From contig JBASNZ010000012.1 of the NCBI GenBank assembly GCA_049657775.1, positions 1 through 64,000 of the forward strand: a stretch of DNA of 64,000 nt. Reading direction: 5' to 3'. Shown in pieces: positions 50,826 through 58,635 of the stretch. The notes under the pieces were generated by a model. That model ran no database searches. It was not told the DNA's origin and was given only the letters and a program-made list of their open reading frames with translations. Each line of letters starts with the position of its first letter. Position 1 is the first letter of the stretch. A program made the translations under genes and the position numbers. This DNA is from JBASNZ01 sp049657775 (GTDB taxonomy: Bacteria; Actinomycetota; Coriobacteriia; Anaerosomatales; Anaerosomataceae).

Positions 50826-51823
50826 ACGGGTGCGTGATCACGACATTTCGGTGCAACGCCAAGTGCCACATGTGCAACATATGGCAGCACCCTACCGATC
50901 CGGCGGAAGAGCTTCCCGCCGCGTACTACGAGAAGCTGCCGTCGGGACTTGGGCGCATCAACGTGACCGGCGGCGAACCGATGCTGCGCCCGGACATCCT
51001 CGACATCGTCGGAATCGTGTCCAAGAAGGCAAAGGTCGTGGAAGTCTCCACCAACGGCTTTTTCACGGACAAGATCCTGGAAATCGCGAACACGTACCCG
51101 AACACGATGTTCCGCATCAGTCTCGAAGGCCTGCCGGAGATGAACGACCGCCTTCGCGGTACCAAGGACGGGTTCGATCACGCGCTGCGCACGATGCTCG
51201 GGCTCATCGACTCACCGGCCAAGGACATCGGGTTCTCGGTCGTGATCTGCGACAAGAACGCTGACGACCTGCTGGTGCTCTACAAGCTCTGCGCAGCGCT
51301 CGGCGTGGAGTTCGGCAACTCGGTCATGCACAACTCCTGGTACTTCCATAAAGAGGACAACGCCGTCGGTGACGTGAGCAGGGCCGTTCAAGCGGAGAAG
51401 GAGTTCATCAAGGCGCTGCTCACTTCCAACCGCCGCGGGCTCCGGATGAAGATCAAGGACTACCTGCGCGCCTATTTCAACATCAACATCCTCAATCACC
51501 TCGAGGACAAGCCGAACGTGATGTCCGGTTGCGTTGCCGGACGGGACCTGTTCTTCGTGGATCCGTGGGGCAACGTCACGCCGTGTAACGGGACAGCTGA
51601 GCCCTGGATCATGGGCAACATCAAGGACCGGACGTTCGAAGAGATATGGCAGAGTGGCAAGGCGGATGAGGTTCGCTGCCAGGTTGACGGCTGCGATCGT
51701 TCCTGCGCGTTCATCGGAACCGCGCGGTTCGACATGGTGCGGCACCCAATACGGCCCGTGAGCTGGATCGCCCGCAGCAAACTCGCTCTCGCAAGAGGCA
51801 ACGACATCTCCTACATCCCCTGA
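50822..51823 (+). CDS. Radical SAM protein with SPASM-like C-terminus
   Basis: 333 residues. The 4Fe-4S/SAM site is C11-x3-C15-x2-C18 (FRCNAKCHMCNIW), with the SAM-contact motif TGGEP at 49-53. A C-terminal Cys group (C237, C255, C286, C291, C295) around FFVDPWGNVTPCNGT and GNIKDRTFEEIW suggests a SPASM/twitch auxiliary cluster domain. No precursor peptide gene is next to it. Being translationally coupled to a glycosyltransferase, it may modify a sugar or a lipid-linked glycan; the substrate is unknown. Confidence 0.9.
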   Translation: MNGCVITTFRCNAKCHMCNIWQHPTDPAEELPAAYYEKLPSGLGRINVTGGEPMLRPDILDIVGIVSKKAKVVEVSTNGFFTDKILEIANTYPNTMFRISLEGLPEMNDRLRGTKDGFDHALRTMLGLIDSPAKDIGFSVVICDKNADDLLVLYKLCAALGVEFGNSVMHNSWYFHKEDNAVGDVSRAVQAEKEFIKALLTSNRRGLRMKIKDYLRAYFNINILNHLEDKPNVMSGCVAGRDLFFVDPWGNVTPCNGTAEPWIMGNIKDRTFEEIWQSGKADEVRCQVDGCDRSCAFIGTARFDMVRHPIRPVSWIARSKLALARGNDISYIP

Positions 51824-51859
51824 TCCATCGCGCCCGTACAAGGGAGAGGCTCCAAACCT

Positions 51860-52972
51860 ATGACGCCACGCGTCGCGGTTATCGGTAGTCGAGGGATACC
51901 TGACGTCCACGGCGGCGTCGAATATCACTGTGAGGAGCTGTACCCACGCCTCGCCGCACTCGGGTTCGACATCACCGTGTTCGCCCGTGAACCGTATGTG
52001 ACCGGGGAGTACGACTACCGGGGCGTGCATGTTGTCACGCTACCCGCCGTCAAGCGCAAGTCGTTCGAGACGATCACGCATTCTGCTCGGGCGGCATACG
52101 AGGCCGCGCGCGGCGACTTCGACATCTGCCACTTCCACTCGGTGGGCCCCGCGGCGACCATTCTGATCGCCCGCATGTTCGGCGCGCGCAACATCGTGTT
52201 CACGATGCACGGACCCGACTACGAACAGCGGAAGTGGGGCAAGAACGCGCAACGCTTCTTGCGCTTTGGCGAGTCCGTCGGGGCACGCCGTGCCGATGCG
52301 GTGATCTCGGTCTCCGAACACCTCCAGCATCGCCTGGAAGACAAGTACGGCCGCACGGTCCACCCCATCCCGAACGCGCCTCGCGAAACGCAGCCGACCC
52401 CTCCTGGCGACCTTCTCGCAGGACTTGGGCTTGCCGGAGGAGACTACGCGCTCTACGTGGGCAGGCTGGTTCCGGACAAGCGGGTCGAAGACCTTATCGA
52501 GGCGATGGCGATCGCCCGCCCCTCCATGCCCGTCGTGATAGCCGGCCACAGCAGCCATGCGTGGGAGTACGGAGCGCAACTGCGAGGACTCGGGGCCGAC
52601 CAGGTGCTCTTCACCGGATGGGTCGACTGGGCTCAAACACAGGAGTTGTTCTCGAACGCCGCCGTGTTCGTGCTGCCGTCTGCGGTCGAAGGCCTGCCGC
52701 TGAGTCTCCTTGAGGGCATGGCCCACGGTGTCCCGTGCATCGCGTCGGATATTCCGGCGAACCTGGAGGTCCTTGGCGATCCACCGGCGGGTCTGTCGTA
52801 TCCGGTGGGGGATGTGACCGCGCTTGCCGCCGCGCTCGATCGCGTCCTGGACGATCCGGAGCTGGCCGCGCACATCGCCGAAGACGGCAAGCGCCGTGTT
52901 GATGGGACCTACAACTGGGACCGGATCGCGCAGTCGATCGCCGATGTCTACAACGGACTACTGCGGAGTTAG
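51860..52972 (+). CDS. Glycosyltransferase family 4 (third, WbcM/DUF1972-like)
   Basis: 370 residues beginning VAVIGSRGIPDVHGGVEYH, the N-terminal type (DUF1972) found in rhamnosyl- and galactosyltransferases of capsule loci. C-terminal GT4 half: YALYVGRLVPDKRVEDLIEA, FTGWVDWAQTQELFSNA and LPLSLLEGMAHGVPCIASD. ATG start, 36 bases after the radical SAM gene. Its stop codon overlaps the stop of the convergent minus-strand gene by two bases. Confidence 0.9.
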   Translation: MTPRVAVIGSRGIPDVHGGVEYHCEELYPRLAALGFDITVFAREPYVTGEYDYRGVHVVTLPAVKRKSFETITHSARAAYEAARGDFDICHFHSVGPAATILIARMFGARNIVFTMHGPDYEQRKWGKNAQRFLRFGESVGARRADAVISVSEHLQHRLEDKYGRTVHPIPNAPRETQPTPPGDLLAGLGLAGGDYALYVGRLVPDKRVEDLIEAMAIARPSMPVVIAGHSSHAWEYGAQLRGLGADQVLFTGWVDWAQTQELFSNAAVFVLPSAVEGLPLSLLEGMAHGVPCIASDIPANLEVLGDPPAGLSYPVGDVTALAAALDRVLDDPELAAHIAEDGKRRVDGTYNWDRIAQSIADVYNGLLRS

Positions 52973-53682
52973 CGCGCGATAACCTGGATCGCGAAGGTTC
53001 CCGCGTTATCCTCAAAGAGTCCTGGCGCGTCGTTGACGACCGCCCGCACCGACTCACCCGGCGCGCCGATGATGACGCGCATGCCCTCGCGAAGGGGGAG
53101 ATCGGTGTACACCATCCACGGACCGTCCTCATCCACGCGTACGAGAAGAGCGCCGACGTTGGCATCGGGCTTGATCGGCACGAAGGTGTAGTCGTGTGTC
53201 GGGTCGCCCTCGGGGCCCGTTGTGACGCCCTTCATGTAGCGGATGACCCCGCTCGCTTCGATCAGCAAGACCCCGCTCGAACCGATCGGACCGAGCTCGA
53301 CCCCGGACTCGGCCGTCGCGCCAAGCTCCGACGTGAACCTCGTCGCGGTTCCGTATTCGATCGTCTTGCTGACCGGTGCGATCTCGACGCGTTCGGTGGG
53401 GCGGTCGCCCGCAGGCAGCTCTGTCCTCGACAACACCATCCAGAGGAACCTGCGTTCCGCGAAGTACGTGTAGACGACCTTGCGGCCGTCCTTACCCTGC
53501 TGAATGACGGCCTCCGAGCCAACCGGCAACTCAGCGGTCGGCACGCGCTCGGCCTCGAACGGGATCGCGACCGCCTGAGCAACGGTCACAGTGACTGTCT
53601 GGAAGGGCCGCACGGCATACCACAGCGCCACGAGCACCGCTATCAAGAGGATGGCGCCAAGAATGCGTTTCCGCTGCTCCAA
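52969..53682 (-). CDS. Membrane-anchored protein with G5-like domain
   Basis: The only minus-strand gene. The frame is open from 53949, but I place the start at TTG 53682: GGGGAGGAG lies six bases upstream on that strand. The product then begins with a basic LEQRKR followed at once by a transmembrane helix (about 8-25). It has 237 residues. About 35-80 (QAVAIPFEAERVPTAELPVG, then EAVIQQGKDGRKVVYTYF) resembles the G5 domain of cell-wall proteins; the rest is beta-rich. Probably extracytoplasmic, perhaps glycan-binding. It is divergent from the deacetylase gene. Function not recognised. Confidence 0.78.
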   Translation of the reverse strand: MEQRKRILGAILLIAVLVALWYAVRPFQTVTVTVAQAVAIPFEAERVPTAELPVGSEAVIQQGKDGRKVVYTYFAERRFLWMVLSRTELPAGDRPTERVEIAPVSKTIEYGTATRFTSELGATAESGVELGPIGSSGVLLIEASGVIRYMKGVTTGPEGDPTHDYTFVPIKPDANVGALLVRVDEDGPWMVYTDLPLREGMRVIIGAPGESVRAVVNDAPGLFEDNAGTFAIQVIAR

Positions 53683-53722
53683 GGCGTTCTCCTCCCCGAG
53701 TCGGGCCCTAGCGCGTCCACAC

Positions 53723-53728
53723 ATGATA
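53723..53728 (-). promoter_or_regulatory. Possible -10 box for the minus-strand gene
   Basis: On the minus strand TATCAT lies 40 bases before the proposed start codon. The -35 region is not convincing. The gap of 138 bases between the two divergent genes must also hold the deacetylase promoter. Confidence 0.3.
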
Positions 53729-53820
53729 CTGTGCTGCGTACAGGGAATGCCAGCAGTTTGCGGCATCGCGCGATCCCATCGGGCGATGGCGACCGTACGG
53801 GGAGAGCCGGGGAGGGTCAC

Positions 53821-54708
53821 TTGGGTGGGGGAACGCCTCTGACGGGCGGATCGCGCCGACTTGTCTTCGGCCTCCTTCGGCTGAGCGGCATCCCGCTCGT
53901 GCTGCGAGCCACGCGTCAGCGACACCGGCTCACCATCCTGCTGTTCCACCAGCAGTCCGCCGAACTGTTCGAACGAACCGCACGCACGCTGAAGCGCAGA
54001 TACAACCCGGTGACCCTGTCCCAGGCGCTTGACGCCCTCGCGGCCGGAACGCTCTCATCGCTCCCCGAACGCCCGCTGCTGATCACGTTCGATGACGGCC
54101 GCGCCTCTAATGCGGATCTCATACCCCTGTTCTCACGGTACGGGATACGTCCGACGGTCTTTATCACAACCCGAGTGGTTGGAACGAATCGTCACTTCTG
54201 GTGGACACACCTGTGGCCGGAGGATGTGTCGCGGTTGCAGTCTGTCCCTGACGACGAGCGAGTCGCCTTCCTACAGGAACAGGGCGCTGACCCTTGTGAA
54301 GAGTATGACCAGCCGCAGGCGCTCTCGCTCGAGCAGCTGCGTGCGCTTGCCGAGGTGGCCGACATCCAGCCGCACACCCGCACGCATCCGCTGCTCACCC
54401 GCTGCACACCTGAACGAGCTCGCGAGGAGATCGCTGGTTCGGCGGCCGACATCAAGGCTCTTCTGGACCTCGAATCCCGGATATTCGCCTATCCCAACGG
54501 CGTGTTCTCAGACGAGATCGCGGCTACCGTTCGCGACTCGGAGATACCCTTCGCAGTGACCACGGAGCCGGTGCTGGTCGACGCGAGCAGCGACCCGCTG
54601 CGGCTGGGCAGGATCTTCATCCGCGACACGGCGGAGGCGAGCGAACTCATCGTCTTTGCGAGCGGACTTCAGGGGATCCTCAAACGTGTTCTTGGATACA
54701 CTTCGTAA
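53821..54708 (+). CDS. Polysaccharide deacetylase (NodB-fold)
   Basis: 295 residues from TTG 53821, the only plausible start, with GGAGGG four bases upstream. Carbohydrate esterase 4 motifs: TFDDG with D91 and metal-ligand D92; H185-x3-H189 (QPHTRTHP) as the other metal ligands; and FAYPNG. It probably removes N-acetyl groups from the surface polymer or peptidoglycan. No signal peptide or clear membrane helix is seen apart from a hydrophobic stretch at about 15-28 that could be an uncleaved anchor. An open frame extends upstream to 53194 but has no homology there. Confidence 0.87.
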   Translation: MGGGTPLTGGSRRLVFGLLRLSGIPLVLRATRQRHRLTILLFHQQSAELFERTARTLKRRYNPVTLSQALDALAAGTLSSLPERPLLITFDDGRASNADLIPLFSRYGIRPTVFITTRVVGTNRHFWWTHLWPEDVSRLQSVPDDERVAFLQEQGADPCEEYDQPQALSLEQLRALAEVADIQPHTRTHPLLTRCTPERAREEIAGSAADIKALLDLESRIFAYPNGVFSDEIAATVRDSEIPFAVTTEPVLVDASSDPLRLGRIFIRDTAEASELIVFASGLQGILKRVLGYTS

Positions 54709-55043
54709 GAGCGGTCGGACGGACGGCATTTCGACCGTCTGACCAGCACGAATAGGTCGTGGACCGTTCGTCGGAAAAGTGTGAACTGTGACCCCCTCTT
54801 GACTCAGGCTCGTGGCGCATCATGCCGAAATAGACACTGTAGGGCAGTTGATAACCGCAGATCGGCACGAATCTCCTGATAAAGGCACAGCTCGCCGAAA
54901 GGCAGCGTCGCAAAGTCACGGGTCTAACGGAAGGTCACACCTTCTTACGACAGCCGGACCGCCGGAACCCCAAGGTCACACAGACCCGAGGCTACCTGGC
55001 GACAGGGAGTCCCGGGTCGATCTGCACCAAGGGGCAACGGCAC
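54709..55043 (+). other. 335-base intergenic leader with riboswitch
   Basis: The only gap over 300 bases. It opens with a 10-base-pair hairpin (54713-54722 with 54735-54744, one G-U pair, no T-tract) that may end the deacetylase transcript. A TTGACT at 54799-54804 is a good -35 hexamer but has no proper -10 at 16-18 bases. The second half holds the GEMM-I riboswitch aptamer and about 80 further leader bases, ending with AAGGGG nine bases before the next ATG. Confidence 0.8.
54881..54966 (+). ncRNA. Cyclic di-GMP-I (GEMM-I) riboswitch aptamer
   Basis: The conserved GEMM-I elements appear in order. P1 left arm GGC (54884-54886). P2 is GCT-bulge-GCC closed by the GAAA tetraloop (54897-54900) and GGCAGC. 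Then comes GTCGCAAAGTCACGGGTCTAA (split: GTCGCAAAG at 54907-54915, CACGGGTCTAA at 54917-54927). P3 is a perfect GAAGGT/ACCTTC stem with loop CAC (54930-54944). ACGACAGCCGGACC and the P1 right arm GCC (54961-54963) follow. The ligand-contact position equivalent to Vc2 G20 is G (54884), which favours c-di-GMP over 3',3'-cGAMP. It lies 78 bases upstream of the surface-protein start codon. Confidence 0.85.
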
Positions 55044-57536
55044 ATGAGCGTTCGTACAGCGGATCTGAAGGTCTTCACAAGCAAGACGATCGTTGTGATG
55101 ACGGCAGTCGCCGTCATGTTTACGTTTATCACGGTGCCGGCGAGTGCCTCGGCTGCTGCGGGCGTTTCGGTCGTCGACTACGGTGCCACCGGAAACGACA
55201 CCAGCGACGATACCGCCGCCTTCCAGGCCGCGATCGACGCAGCTGTCGCCGGCGGAACGGTCACGGTCCCGGCAGGGACCTACATCCTCGGGCAGATCCG
55301 GGTGGCAAAGCCCCTCACCATCGCAGGCGTGGGCGCCACCTCGATCATGAAGTTGCGTGACGCGGCCAACCAGACCCTGGTGGCCATCAACTACACCAAC
55401 AACGTCACCGTCCGCGACCTGGCCATCGACGGCAACATCGCCAACCAGACGAGCGGCTACCCGCATGGCATCCAATTCTCGGGAACCACGGATTCGATCG
55501 TCACCCGCGTCAACATCCGCAACTGCGAGAAGTCTGGCGTCTCGGTCTATGACGGCTCGGATCGCGTAAGCGTGACGAACAGCACGTTCGACAACAACGA
55601 GAACGACGTCGAGATCCACTCAAGCGCCTACAACTACTGCGCAGACAACATCGCCACCAACACGCAGTACGAGTCCTGGGTCAGCTATGAGCAGGTCGGC
55701 GGCCCCGGGAAGGCCCACCACAACACCATCGTCAACAACACCTCGAACGGCGGCTACTGCGGCATCAACATCGAGCGCTCACACGACGATCTGGTGTCCG
55801 GCAACACGGTCCAGAACACGCAATGGGGCATCATGGTCCAGGGTCGCGACTCCACCTACAGCTACAACGAGACGGTCGTTGACAACGTCCTTGTGGGTGG
55901 CAGCAACTCTACCATGTGGGGAATCACCGCCGAGAATCCGTCGCACAGCAACACGATCGCGCGCAACAGCGTGACCAACTGGGGTGGCACGCCGCTCAAC
56001 ATCCAGTCCGACGACTCGGTCTTCGAGAGCAACGTCATCGACAGCCCCAAGGCCGTCCCGGTCAAGACCGGCAACGTGGTCGTCCGGAACAACACCTTCA
56101 AGAACTCCCACGAGGTCGGCGTGCTGTTCACCGGCACTCTGAATGACGTGGTCTTCGAGGGCAATACGATCACCGGCGCGGCCGAAGAGGGCGTCCTGGT
56201 TCTCGAACCGGTCACCCGCCTGACCTTCGTGCGCAACACGATCACCGGCAACGGCACCGGCGCTCCCGGGACCTTGGATGGCATCTACTCGCTGGTCACC
56301 TGGACCAACTCGGTCTTCGCGGGCAACAAGATCTACAACGGCGCCGTCGCCACACAGAAGCACCCCGTGACCATCCCGGACGGCGCCGCTCTCGCGGCCG
56401 CCGACAACGACCTTCGCGGCCTCAGTGCCTCGGCCCTCCCGGCCGCCACGGCGGGCGCTGCGATCGCCGTCACCGCTCCAGTGGCCGAGGCCGGCACCTG
56501 GACCTGCAGCGCAGCCGGTCGCCCCGGAACCTGGACGTTCACCGCATCGACCACCCAGCCCGAGCCGACTCCCGAGCCGGCCCCGGTTCCCGACACGAAC
56601 ATCAACCAGACGCCAGTGGCCGGTACCGACCGGTACTCGACCAGCGTGGCGGTCTCGCAGCAGGCATACCCCAACGGCGCTCCCGTGGTCATCATCGCAA
56701 CCGGTAGCGACTGGCCGGACGCGCTCGGCGGAGCGGCCCTTGCATATGCCGAGCAGGGCCCCATCCTCCTCACGAAGAAGAATGAACTTCCACCGGTGGT
56801 ACTCGCCGAGATCCGCCGCCTCGGCGCCACCAAGGCCGTCATCCTCGGCGGCAGGGGCGTCGTTGGTCAGGCAGTGGAGAACACGCTGCGCGCAGAGGTC
56901 GGGACCGTCGAGCGGATCGCCGGAACCGACCGGTACAAGACCGCCCAATCGATCGCCAAGGCCGCTGTTGAGGCTCCGGGAAACGACTACGGAGGAACGG
57001 TCTTCATCGCCACCGGCCGCAGCTTCGCTGACGCACTCGCCGCATCGCCCATGTCGGCAGCCAAGGGTATGCCGCTCCTGCTGGTCGGACCTGACGGAGT
57101 CTCCGGCATCCAGCCGACGCTGGAGGTCCTCAACGCGACGAACGTCATCGTGCTCGGCGGAACCGGCGCGGTCTCCAAGAGCATCGAAGCGGCCCTCGTC
57201 GTGCGGTACGGCGTCGGCAACGTGACGCGTCTCGCCGGTGCGGACCGCTACGCGACCGCAGCCACGGTGGCCTCCTACGCCGTCCTGAGCGCCGATCTCG
57301 ATTGGAACAACGTGGCGTTCGCAACCGGCGAGACCTTCCCGGACGCACTCGCCGGCGGCGTCCTTCAGGGCAAGGACGGTTCGGTCCTCCTGCTCACGCC
57401 TGGCGACCACCTCAATACGATGGCCAAGGCATGCCTTACCGGGAACCGCGCGAGCATCGACACAGTCAAGTACCTCGGCGGCCAGGGCGCACTCGGAAAC
57501 ACCGTGCGCAAAGCGGTCGTGAGCGCGCTGCAGTAA
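55044..57536 (+). CDS. Secreted right-handed beta-helix protein with three cell-wall-binding type 2 repeats
   Basis: 830 residues. A signal peptide (about 1-38, hydrophobic TIVVMTAVAVMFTFITV, cleavage near ASASA). A pectate-lyase-3/parallel beta-helix domain (about 40-480) begins VSVVDYGATGNDTSDDTAAF and has many NxI/NTF turns. A Pro/Glu linker (PEPTPEPAPVPD) leads to three CWB2 (PF04122) repeats of about 100 residues starting near 525 (VAGTDRYSTS), 622 (IAGTDRYKTA) and 727 (LAGADRYATA). CWB2 triplets anchor proteins to anionic cell-wall polymers in clostridia. The beta-helix may bind or cut polysaccharide; no catalytic residues can be assigned. Expression is probably controlled by the upstream c-di-GMP riboswitch. 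Confidence 0.93.
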   Translation: MSVRTADLKVFTSKTIVVMTAVAVMFTFITVPASASAAAGVSVVDYGATGNDTSDDTAAFQAAIDAAVAGGTVTVPAGTYILGQIRVAKPLTIAGVGATSIMKLRDAANQTLVAINYTNNVTVRDLAIDGNIANQTSGYPHGIQFSGTTDSIVTRVNIRNCEKSGVSVYDGSDRVSVTNSTFDNNENDVEIHSSAYNYCADNIATNTQYESWVSYEQVGGPGKAHHNTIVNNTSNGGYCGINIERSHDDLVSGNTVQNTQWGIMVQGRDSTYSYNETVVDNVLVGGSNSTMWGITAENPSHSNTIARNSVTNWGGTPLNIQSDDSVFESNVIDSPKAVPVKTGNVVVRNNTFKNSHEVGVLFTGTLNDVVFEGNTITGAAEEGVLVLEPVTRLTFVRNTITGNGTGAPGTLDGIYSLVTWTNSVFAGNKIYNGAVATQKHPVTIPDGAALAAADNDLRGLSASALPAATAGAAIAVTAPVAEAGTWTCSAAGRPGTWTFTASTTQPEPTPEPAPVPDTNINQTPVAGTDRYSTSVAVSQQAYPNGAPVVIIATGSDWPDALGGAALAYAEQGPILLTKKNELPPVVLAEIRRLGATKAVILGGRGVVGQAVENTLRAEVGTVERIAGTDRYKTAQSIAKAAVEAPGNDYGGTVFIATGRSFADALAASPMSAAKGMPLLLVGPDGVSGIQPTLEVLNATNVIVLGGTGAVSKSIEAALVVRYGVGNVTRLAGADRYATAATVASYAVLSADLDWNNVAFATGETFPDALAGGVLQGKDGSVLLLTPGDHLNTMAKACLTGNRASIDTVKYLGGQGALGNTVRKAVVSALQ

Positions 57537-57553
57537 CCTGGACCCAACGGACT

Positions 57554-57600
57554 CGACACGCGTGGCTGACGCCCCTCGGCCACGCGTGTCGTCATGTTGT
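57554..57600 (+). terminator. Terminator after the CWB2 protein
   Basis: A perfect 13-base-pair stem CGACACGCGTGGC/GCCACGCGTGTCG (57554-57566 with 57579-57591) with a 12-base loop, followed by the moderately T-rich TCATGTTGT. It closes the surface-polysaccharide region before dapA. Confidence 0.7.
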
Positions 57601-57671
57601 GGCACAATACCCTGATACGAAAACGCACACGCCGGCGCGACACGCCGTTGCCTCGAACACGGGAGCATCCT

Positions 57672-58565
57672 ATGTCACAGCCTCGATTCGGCCGCCTCAT
57701 CACCGCGATGGTCACGCCGTTCACCGATGATCTCCAACTCGACCTGCCGCGCGCGCAGGGGCTCGCGACCAGACTCCTCGATCAGGGGTCGGACGCGCTC
57801 GTGGTGTGCGGCACCACCGGCGAATCGCCGACCGTCTTCTACGATCAGAAGATGGACCTCTTCAGGGCGGTCATCGAGTCGGTAGGGGACCGTGCCCCGC
57901 TCATCGCCAACGTCGGGGACAACTGCACGGCCGACTCGGTGGATTTTGCCCGCGATGTCGTGAAGCTCGGCGTCAGCGGGGTCATGGCCGTCGTGCCCTA
58001 CTACAACAAACCCCCGCAGGAGGGCCTGTACCGCCACTTCCGCGCGATCGCCGAGGCGGTCGACGTTCCCGTGGTGCTCTACAACATCCCGAGCCGCTCG
58101 GTCATCAACATGGAGCCGTCCACCATCATCAGGCTCGCGACCGACGTGGAGAACATCGTCGCGCTCAAGCAGGCCAACAGCGACCTGTCGCAGGCCGCCG
58201 CTGTCATCGCCGGCACCCCCGATGACTTCGAGGTCTTCGCGGGCGACGACGAGCTCACCTTGCCGCTCATGGGCCTGGGTGGCACCGGCGTGATCTCCAC
58301 GATCGGCAACGTCGCGAGCGACCGATTCAAAGAGATGGTCACCGCACAGGCCGATAGCGATCACACCCGCGCACTTCGTATCCACCTCGAGCTGCTACCG
58401 CTCATGAAGGCCCTGTTCATCACGAGTAACCCCATCATGGTCAAGCGTGCGCTCGAACTGGCCGGATTCCCCGTGGGCGGCGTGCGGCTGCCGCTCGTGG
58501 AATCAACGCCCGAGCAGACCGCCGAGCTCGCGCGCGTGATGCGCCACCTCGGTACGATCGACTGA
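57672..58565 (+). CDS. dapA: 4-hydroxy-tetrahydrodipicolinate synthase
   Basis: Condenses pyruvate and aspartate semialdehyde at the lysine/DAP branch point. ATG 57672 with GGGAG upstream, 297 residues. Schiff-base K166 in NIVALKQANSD; Y137 in LYNIPSR; Y110-Y111 in VVPYYNKPPQEG; GTTGESPT at 47-54. It precedes rnj, the common actinobacterial pair. No clear promoter hexamers were found in the 80-base gap after the terminator. Confidence 0.96.
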   Translation: MSQPRFGRLITAMVTPFTDDLQLDLPRAQGLATRLLDQGSDALVVCGTTGESPTVFYDQKMDLFRAVIESVGDRAPLIANVGDNCTADSVDFARDVVKLGVSGVMAVVPYYNKPPQEGLYRHFRAIAEAVDVPVVLYNIPSRSVINMEPSTIIRLATDVENIVALKQANSDLSQAAAVIAGTPDDFEVFAGDDELTLPLMGLGGTGVISTIGNVASDRFKEMVTAQADSDHTRALRIHLELLPLMKALFITSNPIMVKRALELAGFPVGGVRLPLVESTPEQTAELARVMRHLGTID

Positions 58566-58635
58566 TAGCCCGCTCACGCGGGTTGCATATGGCATACCAC
58601 TCAGACGCACGACAAGGAGCACGATAGAACAGCAT

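Noticed and set aside
53194..53820. N-terminal extension of the deacetylase frame across the minus-strand gene
   Set aside because: The extension shows no homology, opposes a gene with better coding features, and the TTG at 53821 has its own Shine-Dalgarno sequence.
55779..57668. 629-codon antisense frame over the CWB2 protein
   Set aside because: It mirrors the repeats of the plus-strand gene and crosses the terminator; no signal for translation.
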